From the NCBI GenBank assembly GCA_028583415.1, contig CM053276.1, positions 128,428,007 through 128,492,006 of the forward strand: a DNA stretch of 64,000 bases. Reading direction: 5' to 3'. Every line of letters starts with the position of its first letter. The stretch's first letter is position 1. A program made the position numbers and the translations under genes. Positions 36,180 to 45,315 of the stretch are shown piece after piece. Source of the stretch: Protea cynaroides (taxonomy: Eukaryota; Streptophyta; Magnoliopsida; Proteales; Proteaceae). The notes below the pieces were generated by a model. That model did not search any database and had not been told where the DNA came from. It saw only the letters and a list, made by a program, of their open reading frames with translations.

Positions 36180-39010
36180 GGGGGGGGGGGGGGCAAGTAT
36201 TAGTTAAGGTTTCCAGCAGTTTAATTATCAGCAGCAACAACTAAATACAACCCCAAATCCAAGAGCAGTTTTGATTTTAGGAAACAACCCAAAAATTAGA
36301 TCGATGGTGCATGGACAGGTTGAAATCAGATCTGGGAATAAAAATGAAAGCAAATACTTACTTGTTTAATGGTGAAAAGAGAGAAGGAGAAGAAGAAGGA
36401 TATGAAGCTAGATTTCCCACCTAGGAACTGTGTTGATTTCCCACCAACATACCTTGATTTCTCACCAAGGGTTGCTGAATCTCATAGTGGGACTGAGTCT
36501 CACAGAAGCAAACAAAGGTGGCAGCCATAACTTTCATTCATGAATCCATACCTAAGATTGTAGCCACTTATGTTGGCCCAAATGGCCAACCTCCTTGGCA
36601 GTGCCTCTAGTACAGATCAATTAAAAACTTATAATAGTCTCCTTGGTTAGCATGAGACTGATTATGGACTGATTGGCGTGTACGCATTGCATCCCGTTCA
36701 GAGATTGATTAAGGCCGACCAGTATAGGACCGATTATGTACCAAGACCGACCGGGCCAAATATAAAAGTGTCCTTGCCACTCCAATTGAGGCCCGATTTG
36801 TCGAACGGCCATGGTGCAGAGTGTTAAAATGATGGGGACCAATTAAGCCCAATTGAAAATGACCTTGGAGGTAGCCTATTTCTACTAAAAGTCTAAAACT
36901 CAACCTAAAATAAAAGAAAGTAGTTTAAAACAAGGGTGGACTCTTAGAGACCAATTCCAGCCTAACTAGAACACTTAATAACAAATAAAATAAAGAACTA
37001 GGACTCTAAGTCTCTAACTAGAACCAACAACTTAAGTAATTAATAAATCCTGTATCTCTACCTCCTACCCATAGTTTAGGCCCATTACAGTGGCCTATTA
37101 CAACGAAAACAAATTAGAACAAAGGCCCAACATACATGTAAATTGTAACCCAACCCAACCCAACCCAAGGGTTATTTCAACTAAAAGATGCCCAATTTTG
37201 TGAATTATCTGTATTACTGCCTGATTCGTCTTCTCACCCATCATGATATTCTAAACCACATAACCATATTTCCATTGCTCTGTATGTCTTTCTTTTAACG
37301 GAACCCAAATTCATAGCTTAAATAAATTTAGCTCAGTTGGGCACCATGTATTTTGGAAATCTATTTTTCCTGCATCATGCAACCATGAAATTGATGCAAT
37401 GGCTAGGGTTTACCATCAAATTTAGGCCCTGATCTTCGCAATAGGATCTTTACAACTAGGCCCAATACAATTCTAATCAAAACCAGAAAACCAGAAATAT
37501 AACAGAGATAGAAAACTTAACTTTGGGGACGGTTGATCACAAAACTTTGGGGGCTTGTAGTCTAGGATGTGCTTGCAACAATATCTGAATTTGAGGTCAA
37601 TCCGACCTTTGGTTGTGAAGTTATGAATTTTCCAAAATCGTCTATCATCTAACGACGGGTTCTGGTAATCAGCACTAGCAGAATCCTTCTAATCACAACA
37701 ACCAATGGCAAGAAGGAGGATGTATGTGTGGATATCAATAGAGGGTGTGGGGGGAGGGGAAGAGAGATGATGGAGAAGAGATTGAGCAAGAGAGGGGTGG
37801 TCGGTTGAGTCTCACATCCTGGAGACTCAACCAAATTGCAAACAGCAGACTGGTTTTTCTTTCAACTCTAACTTCTTTCCTCTTATTCATCTACAGATAT
37901 AGAGTATTGTCCTTACATAACTATGGAAGGGAGACTAGTCAATCCTTCCATTGTTGACTAGCCTCATGGAAGGAAAGACCAATCTTTCCTTGCTAGAATC
38001 TTTCTAAAATCTGAAAAGATACTAATAGGAAACTATCCTAAACACAAAATGAAAAGTTTCTTAACAATAAAACTCTATAATTAGGCAAGTCCCTAATTAT
38101 CTTACTAATTTTAGAGACAAATTACATGGTAATTATTCTTAAGAAAGTAATAACATAAGAAGGAAATAAAATCTGTTGGTACTGTTCATGTGACAGTGTT
38201 GGCTGGCTGACTTCTATAGCTTGGCTAGGCTAGGGTGGTTTGGCTTAGGCCCTGTTTTCTTCCTTATAGTGTAGACTTGTACTGCATCAGAAATTATATC
38301 ATGTTGCAAAGGCTCGATACAAAATAGGTTAATACGATACATTAGGGGACAAAATTAGGTATTGATCTTCAACTTGGGAAAGAATTCTCAGTTGAAAACA
38401 GCCCTAATAAAAAAAATCAAACTTCAACTTTTGGGATCAAATTGCAAGAATTCCATGAACTGTGTGATTTGAAGTAAGTTTTTGTATAAAGCATGCTCTT
38501 TGATGTGTTTTATGCATGCATCAAAATTGTACTTTTGCATGGATTGGCCTAAGAATTTGCTAGTTTTCCCCCAAAACTGAGAACAGCTTTTTTTTGGGGA
38601 AATTTTGACTTTTTTGTTATATATGCACGATTATTGCGTGGATTAATCATAAGTTAATGAGGAAGATGAGATCAAAGATCCATTGGATTTTCAGGTCTTT
38701 TGTGAATATTTGTATTTTTAAATATTCTTTGGGAAAGAAAAATAGAAAGAAATAAAGGAGGTGGCAATTATATGAAAATTGGTTAAATTTCATCAAAATT
38801 ACATGTGGACGAGATGTATGATCCTCTTTAATTTCAAGTATTCTTGTCAAATATTTTGTATTTTTAATTGTTGACTATTTTGGAGAAAATAAAAATATAT
38901 ATATAACAAAAGGGAAACGGTGTGGAAAATTATACAGGTTGAGCCTGAGATTATTATGAAAATTATATGTGGAGGATGAGATGAATGGATTGGATGAAAT
39001 ACACAATTTT

Positions 39011-39051
<41 letters not shown>

Positions 39052-42000
39052 CCTTTTTTTATAACTTGAAGTGACTATCATGTGCGCTGGGATAAGGTTG
39101 AGTTTGCGTGAGTTGAGTTGATGACTATCACAAGTGATTTGTATTAGAAATTCTATGTGTTATTAGAAGTGTAAGAATCATCCACCTTTATATATTATTA
39201 TTTGAATGCACTTTGACTCGTAGTATTATGTTCTAATATATCTTTATGTATTGCATATTTATGGTGTATTATGTTTCAAAACACAATTTTGCATGTATCT
39301 TAAGCATATACATGTGTATTCTTAAGCATATACATGTGTATCTTCAGTATATCTTGCATCTCTGATAGGTCACAAAGACATCTCCTAAAAGCACCCTTCC
39401 GCTACACTGATTGACACCGACACTTGACACCTTGCAATGCAATTTATAAAATCTAGTGAACAAGCACCCACAAAAGGGCAACATACAACTGAATTCACGA
39501 CATCAATAAAAAAAATTTATGGTTGTAGAAGAGTCCGAACCCATTTATGCATTAGTTGTAGATTATCCTATGTGAAATTGCCCAGCACGATGACAACAGC
39601 AGTTTTCAGCATAAAAATATTGTACAGTAGGCACTAGAATGAGAAATGAACTTCAAGAGTTAAATCCAATATAATCTAAAAAAGGCAAGTCAATTTTCTC
39701 TTTTTCTTCTATAAACTCGTTATCAAAAGAAACAAAAGTAGAGGAGATAAAGAGACAGTCTGCCTCAAGAGATTGGGCACATGGAAATTAAAAGATAAGT
39801 ATGTACAAGGGTGAAAGACAATAATAATACTTATTGTGCAAACCTCAGAGATTTCCAACGATGGCATGTGAGGCAGAAAATCATTTCCAACAAACAGACA
39901 CATAAAAACAAAATCATCAATAAGACGCTCAAAGTCTGCCTTCACAGTTCGATCTGGTATTTTCATTTCATGTGCCAAGTATTCCCTGAGAATCCAAATA
40001 TTGAGAAACTGCAATGACAAAATGTGGGGGAAAAAAAGAGCTATTATACATGAATAGAAAAACTATGAGTTTATCAGAAACAATGAAGGCACCCTAAAAA
40101 CATCAGATAATCAACTTGGCATGGGAAGCAAATTGTACTAAACCACTATTGAAGAACTGCAATGACAAAATTTGGAGGGAAAAAAAAAAAGCTATTTTAC
40201 ATGCATGTTGAAAAAACTGCCAGTTTGTCAAAAACAACCAGAACATCCCGAATTACATTAATCAACTTGGCATATGAAACAAATTCCAATAAACCCCTAG
40301 GATGTAGCTCCCTTGAAAAGCAACAATTTCTGTCAGTAACAAATAAACAAATAAACCCTACTTAATAAATAAGACAAATGGTTATAAAATAGAAAAATAC
40401 ATGATCAGACCATCAGAAATAGAACATGGATCCCAACTTGCTCCTTCTTGGTTCATTGTTTTCCTTTGAGGGGAGCAGATGGGGGTTGAGGACAGGGAAA
40501 GATTCAGGTCCTTTATTGAAGTCAAACCTAAAAAATGGCAGTTCAGGATGTATACACGAGGGTTTTCCAAGGGATCACAATCTTCATATAATGCCCTTAG
40601 TAATCCTAAATCACCAAGAGCATTTATTTCAAGCATAAAACAACCAGCAGGTGAAGGATACCTATGACACTGTTTCTATACGGTTACCTCCGTACAGTGC
40701 AAATAAAATATATTGAAACATCTAAGTCCCCGAGGCAGTAAGCACTCAGTGCTGGTAGCTATTTGTGTTTCACATAATATTTACTTGAATTTTTTTTCCC
40801 GTAAAATGTACTAACTCCTCCAGCTTTATACGAGGGAACCAACCTGGAATTGCAGTGCCGCGATACCATCATTTACATTCAAGCTACCCACTTCCGATTG
40901 TGTGAACTTCTCGCAGTGTCTCTTCAATTTCCTTTGTGATGACCACTTCCCACTTGTTGGCTTTTTATCTTTTATCCTACCTTTAGAGACATCCTAAATA
41001 AGACACTCAAACCAGGCTCATGAGGTAAGCTTTCAGCTTTGTCATAGTAAGACAGTAGATTATAAAAGCACAGAGCTAAGCAAAAGAATTCCACACACAC
41101 CTCTCTTAGAATCGAAAAGTGTACTTCGTGTGTAGCCAACCCAAGCATGATTAAGTCTGCATCCTAAAACAACAACCACAACAGATAAAGTTGTCATAAA
41201 ACAAATAGGTAGATAGCTGCATTAAAACTTGCCTGCAAAGTCAACGCAAAGTCAACCCACAATGACATGGCAGAAAGGATGCTTACTAAACCATACAAAC
41301 AATGTCGTGTGTTAGGATCAAATCCTGGCAAGTTCCTTTGCAAGCGAATGTAAGACATAACCTTGTGCTCCCCCTCACCAGGAACATTCGCATCCGAAAG
41401 AATGACCTAAAAAATTTTAATACGTTACAGTTGTACGTCTAAAAACCAACTCACCGCACAAACAGCAAGACTGACTACTGGGTGCAGCATTACCTCGATG
41501 CCCCGCCACCCTGGATCTGTGTTCATTCTCAGGCGTATGTAATATTGAAGAGCCGAAGACAGAGATGCCATGAACTCAGTTCCGGGTGTGATTACATTCG
41601 AATCCAATGTCTTCGTTTGCTCCAACTCATCTAAACTCGCCATCTCTCTTTCAAGGGCATTACTCAACCTCCCTGCCTCATCAGCCTAAATTTATAGTTA
41701 CAATTTAAATCATCAAACAACAGTAGCGATCATAGTGGCAGCAACACCAATGACGATCAGCAATGACACGGAATTACCACCCTTCTATTCAACTAATAAC
41801 ATGGAATGCCAAACTCACTTCATCCGCCGCATCTTTAGCAGTTCTGAATCTCCTTGCACGCTGTTGATTCATCTTAGCCCGTGGTGCAACACCATCTGTG
41901 CACCATCAATGCCACAAAATCACATAAACTACCCAAACGACGAAGAACAAATGAAATAAATAAAACAGTAATTCTGGAAAAGTTGTTCACTCACCAATTG

Positions 42001-42400
42001 CCATGTATAGAAGTTTACGCGGCCGAATGAGTGAGAAAATGTGATCAATGTACTTAAATACATTCTTGAAAATCTCTTCGTATGTCTTCGGGGCAGGCTG
42101 AACATGGAACAGGTAAACAGAGATAAAGTTCAAAAACACAACCAACAAAAATTCGTCCATAAACTTTATAAGTAAAATATAAATTTGAACAGATACCTGA
42201 TCTTCTGGATGGAAACAGGGGTGAATAATGCCATTCATGTCGAGGTAGAGATTGTCAAATTCCCTGCCATTAGGATTCGGGCGGCTCGTATCAATCGGTA
42301 CACGAACTCCATTAACGACGGAAGGAACTTCTTTAATGACTTGTTCCACGGCAAGCGGGTATTTGTCGACAAGCCATCGATAGAATGAAGGAATTCCCAT
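19473..42400 (-). CDS. XRN-family 5'-3' exoribonuclease, 23 exons, 1131 aa, atypical
   Basis: Exons with GT-AG borders, all joining in frame: 42400-42197, 42097-41995, 41895-41819, 41685-41494, 41406-41287, 41163-41101, 40993-40844, 40008-39844, 33817-33740, 31008-30931, 26004-25909, 25679-25608, 25542-25438, 25168-25098, 23815-23687, 23604-23528, 23427-23387, 22943-22869, 22781-22627, 21466-21362, 21255-21180, 20745-20669, 20559-19473. XRN enzymes degrade 5'-monophosphate RNA. Catalytic-core motifs are present: LDMNGIIHPC (53-62), TPGTEFM (161-167), VPGEGEHK (200-207), GLDADLI (231-237), GNDFLPHMP (344-352), FYPYHYAPFASD (about 526-537), MNGKRFAWQ (599-607). Two features are unlike the family. 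The CCHC zinc knuckle expected at 254-303 is absent. The last exon encodes a basic repeat tail (770-1131) with three Lys/Arg clusters, suggesting a nuclear protein of XRN2/XRN3 type. Introns of up to 6 kb hold transposons. An extra 81-bp in-frame exon is possible (see 26772-26852). The family is certain, the exact paralogue is not. Confidence 0.93.
20933..20964. repeat. T-run joined to G-run
   Basis: About 23 T residues followed directly by nine G residues, in an XRN intron. Similar junctions occur at 36149-36193 and, as C-run then A-run, at 32564-32605 and 44734-44755. Confidence 0.9.
24161..24255. mobile_element. Palindromic MITE (CAAGGCG type), short copy
   Basis: Begins CATAGTTGTCAAGGCG and ends with the exact reverse complement CGCCTTGACAACTATG. 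The interior is made of CCTTGG and AGGCG words. It is in an XRN intron, 95 bp long. A longer relative is at 26205-26369. Confidence 0.85.
25772..25863 (+). mobile_element. 50-bp 5'-truncated LINE (RTE-like) end with 21-bp target-site duplication
   Basis: Flanks 25772-25792 and 25843-25863 are 21-bp copies of TATATAGTTYTATACATATG plus T, differing at one base. Between them is a 50-bp insert with CCAACTCCCTTTAGTTGGGA, ending in TTG repeats. That is the usual 3' end of plant RTE-type LINEs. It lies in the XRN intron between exons 11 and 12. Confidence 0.85.
26205..26369. mobile_element. Palindromic MITE (CAAGGCG type), long copy
   Basis: Begins CATAGTTGTCAAGACG and ends CTTGACAACTATG, the same termini as 24161-24255. 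The interior is longer, with GCCTAGGCGCCC words. It is in the XRN intron between exons 10 and 11. Confidence 0.85.
26772..26852 (-). other. Possible in-frame cassette exon of XRN, inside the solo LTR
   Basis: On the minus strand AG precedes 26852 and GT follows 26772. The 81 bp between are open in the XRN frame and encode 27 residues, including DIFDDEDIEEVQRNTEKRKD. The flanking XRN exons meet in phase 0, so the cassette can be included or skipped without a frame change. It lies within the LTR, so it is more likely coincidental open sequence or an LTR-derived exon than an ancestral XRN exon. It was left out of the main model. Confidence 0.35.
27750..28640. repeat. Degenerate array of CTGATA/ACTGTATA-type words
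   Basis: Words such as ACTGATAC, CTGATATA, AATCTGG and ACTGTATAA recur every 15-35 bp over almost 900 bp, with an embedded (AC)n run at 28301-28330. It lies inside the solo LTR. There is no coding potential. Confidence 0.55.
30285..30442. mobile_element. GTCCAG foldback MITE, copy A (11-bp target-site duplication)
   Basis: A nearly palindromic 158-bp element with GATCGTCTCCAGTCCGTCCA arms, flanked by perfect 11-bp repeats AGGTGAGGTGG (30274-30284 and 30443-30453). The loop contains an AAGGACACG/CGTGTCCTTT pair. Its orientation is inverted relative to copies at 58222 and 59179. The size of the duplication suggests a Mutator-like origin. Confidence 0.88.
31109..31141. repeat. (TA)n microsatellite
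   Basis: Alternating TA of about 33 bp in an XRN intron, 100 bp upstream of exon 10. Confidence 0.95.
32011..32074. repeat. Perfect 23-bp inverted repeat with 18-nt loop
   Basis: Arms 32011-32033 (starting AATGAACCTAACACAGGAAT) and 32052-32074 are exact reverse complements around a GC-rich loop. It is in the intron between XRN exons 9 and 10. There is no recognised transposon end around it. Confidence 0.9.
32564..32605. repeat. C-run joined to A-run
   Basis: Fifteen C residues, a short AACCC link, then about 22 A residues. On the minus strand this is the same T-run then G-run arrangement as at 20933 and 36149. Confidence 0.9.
33136..33218. repeat. Compound (GT)n(GA)n microsatellite
   Basis: About 17 GT units pass directly into GA units and then a shorter GT stretch. 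It is in the intron between XRN exons 9 and 10, about 520 bp downstream of exon 9. The ORF across it is an artefact. Confidence 0.95.
36149..36193. repeat. T-run joined to G-run, 45 bp
   Basis: About 30 T residues followed directly by 15 G residues in the 6-kb XRN intron. It is the longest of four such junctions in the window. Confidence 0.9.
36361..38289 (-). mobile_element. Probable LTR-type element with TGATGCAG start
   Basis: On the minus strand the sequence starts TGATGCAGTACAAGTC at 38289. Leftward it has the pattern of plant LTRs: AAT-rich intron-like stretches, a TATA-like segment (GGCCAAATATAAAAG on the plus strand, about 36750), and short purine-rich leader regions. The same TGCATCA edge occurs at 15399 and 29483. 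The left boundary and target-site duplication were not found, so the extent is uncertain. It accounts for much of the 6-kb XRN intron. Confidence 0.35.
39014..39049. repeat. (TA)n microsatellite
   Basis: Alternating TA of about 36 bp in the XRN intron between exons 8 and 9. Confidence 0.95.
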
Positions 42401-42739
42401 TTTAGCTACTAATCCTCAACCTCTCAGAGCTTTGAAGACAACATACTGAAGTTTTTGAGTTCGGCGGATTCAATGTGACTGCGTTTGAGCTCGTTGAAGT
42501 TTTGGAGTGACAAAGCTTGAAGTCCGAGTTGTACGCCCATAAGAAAATGAGTTATGGCACGGCTTTGCTGAGCACCATTGCGGAAAAATCTTATCAGGTG
42601 GGAGCTCTCGAAGTTAAATAGAAGGATGGGGAACTTGCAACTAGGGTTCTTTTGACGGTCGGGTGAAACATGACCGAAGGACTGAGTTCAAACGGATCCA
42701 ACCGTAGTCCTTTTTTTTTTATAATAACTGTAGTCTTTA

Positions 42740-42905
42740 CACCATGTATAAAAATCCTCCCCCGCCCACCTGGCGTCGGCCAAGGGCGAGATTTCAGCCG
42801 GGCCACCTCCCAATGTATTGGTAGGCGAGCCGACTGATCGTCAACCCTTAGATCAGTGGTAGGAATCTCCTGCCGTGGGAGAGGATTCGGTTCCCTACAC
42901 CATAG
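42740..42905. repeat. Repeat related to the 55.6-56.2 kb foldback family
   Basis: GGTAGGAATCTCCTGCC followed by GGGAGAGGATTCGG recurs in similar form at 55700-55830 (AGATCAGT/GGATCAGT, GTAGGAGAGGATTTGGATCC) and at the ends of the 55986-56215 foldback. It lies about 340 bp upstream of the XRN start codon, in its promoter-side flank. The exact ends are unclear. Confidence 0.5.
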
Positions 42906-43416
42906 GTACTACGTACCCGACGTTTGAGAAATTATAGTAACATATTATATTTTGAATAGTTCACATTTCATATGTATTACGTTTGAGGTATTTTTTATTT
43001 TTATATTTTCAAATTTACCCTTATTTAGCATAATTTTCTTGGTCCCATTGGATTCTCTTTTTTATCATCATCCCATCGCTGCAACGACTCACCATTTAGA
43101 TTCCTCATGTGCTCATCGTCGTCTCAATTGTCCACCCTTTCTCCTATCTCTATCTTCTCCCATGACCTTTCTTCACCTACAGTTGCTCGTCACCGAGTCA
43201 AATATCTCGATTATGGTACACTCCTCCCATGAAAATTCTATGCCTCAATTTACTGCTTTTTCGACAGGTGTTTCAATGATTATGCACCAAAATAATAGTA
43301 ATTCAATAAGAAATGATTAGACTTTAAAGTTTGAGGTGGATTTAACAGTTAACTTGGATCGAGTATGCCAACGTTAGATAGGGCTAATGGTAGAAATATG
43401 AAAAAATGTACTTCTA

Positions 43417-43750
43417 GTATGATTTTTTAAACGTGAAATATCTTTGATATAATTTCTCAATACGTCGAGTACCTCAGGTGTAATTTACCTTTTTTTCTTA
43501 GCAAGAGTTTCAATGTACAGACGAACTTTTTCCTACGTTTTAAAAGGAAATTATCTACTAAAGTCTAAAGTGCCAATGAGTCTGGTATGATTTTTTTAAA
43601 CGTGATATATCTTTGGTATAATTTCTCAATACGTCGAATACCTTAGGTGTAATTTACCCCTTTTTCTTAGCAAGAGCTTCAATGTACGGACAAACTTTCT
43701 CCTACGTTTTAAAAGGAAATTATCTACTAAAGTCTGAAGTGCCAGTGAAC
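43417..43750 (+). repeat. Tandem duplication, 168-bp unit, two copies
   Basis: Units begin at 43417 and 43585 and share almost the full length, with cores ATAATTTCTCAATACGTCGA and GGAAATTATCTACTAAAGTC. They differ by about a dozen substitutions. No coding function is visible. Confidence 0.9.
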
Positions 43751-45315
43751 TCTAGCTTGGAAAAAAAAATGGCACCTACATTATTCTAATAAAACTTTCT
43801 TTAATATAATAATACTCTATTATATTTAAGGTGCATGTGAAAAACATACGAGTTCACTATTATCATAACCGGACTAACCATGAAGTGAAAGGTGGCCATA
43901 ATGTCACATAATATATGAGTAAAAAAATCAACAACCACATTGGCATCCTTAAGAATATATGTGAATGAGCATGAAACAAAGTATAGAGAGAGATATAAAA
44001 TGTCTTGCAACATAGGTAAAGAAAGGATTAGTAACTTACTAGGGCATCCATTACTATGGTGCACCCTGTAATTTGCTATGTTATTATTTATGATGCAACC
44101 GTCTCCAAGTCTTTGACCATGCCAAAGAAAAAACTATGGGTATGGGTTATGTCATTTTTTTTATGATACGCAATTGTTTTGTCTAGCAACTAACCATCTA
44201 TTTTTGTTATCAAAGTGCTCTCTATTAAGGTTGGCTTCTCAACTCCTATCAAATGGCCTCATGCAGATCGAGCTTATGAAATAAGTAAGGTAATGGTGAA
44301 ATCTTACTACTATTTCTTTGTTCCATGCTTAATTGGAGAGATTAGTCATCCTCGATTGAAAATTGTTATCATATTATAAGACTTTCTTCGTGTTAGGTGT
44401 AGCTAACTTTGAGTTTTGTTTTTTTGTGCACATTAGTAGGGTGCAATAATTTTACAAAAAAAGAGTAGGGTGTAAGATCTTCATGCTCATTGTCCAGCCA
44501 TATAAACGTTAAATTATCATCGTTAGTGATTAACGGATTATGGTTTTATGAAAGACATCAGGCACATTGTAAATACTATTTCACTTAATGTGGATGAATG
44601 AAGTTTTCCCCGAATTAAAAAAAAAAAAAAAAATCTTTTGACAACAACTTTTATATTTAATTAGGGATAAAGAATGATTTGCATATTTCATTTTGCCGCA
44701 TTAATGGGTGATGTCAATTCTAATAATTTTTTACCCCCCCCCCCAAAAAAAAAAAGATTATTTTTGTATCGAATATGAAACTGTGCTTTAAAGCTATTGC
44801 AATGATAGTTTTCATAATCATAACGAAGTAACTCAATTGATAAAGTCCAACACGCCTCAGAACTAAGAGAGACCTATCTTTCTTTCTCAAACAAAAAAAA
44901 GAAGTCAAATCTCATGCATATTCATGCATCATTTTATTTTTCTCCATATTTAAATTCATATAAATCTTTCAAGATTTTTCAAAAAGTTTTTATTTTCCAT
45001 TTGTCTATGATAGTTGGACTGAAATTTAACAGTTGAGAGGGACCTCTGAATTTAATTATCCACAAAATTACTAATGTATCTGATTTACAATTTATATATT
45101 TTAAAAGATATAAATACCAACTGTACAGTAAAATTTACACAGAAACGGAGAAAATTTTCATTAAAATTGCATTATTCACATGACAGAGGTCTGTATCTCT
45201 CTTCTTCCTTTCGTCTTTCTCAGTTTTCGCTGAAAACAAAGCTCAACTTCTTGTCATTGCCGATTAGCGAACGAAGAAAAGTCGCTAAAAAAGAAGAATT
45301 AGATAATCCAATAAC
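43751..45315. other. Intergenic; no gene seen, L18 promoter at right end
   Basis: AT-rich, with a C-run/A-run junction at 44734-44755 and an A-run at 44618. A TATA-like TATAAATA at 45109-45116 is about 200 bp before the L18 start codon and could be its TATA box. That is a weak call because the area is AT-rich. Confidence 0.5.

Noticed and set aside
39709..42400. A separate short XRN gene ending near 39.8 kb
   Set aside because: Exons further left (33.8 to 19.5 kb) continue the same protein in frame and in the family's order, so it is one gene with long introns.
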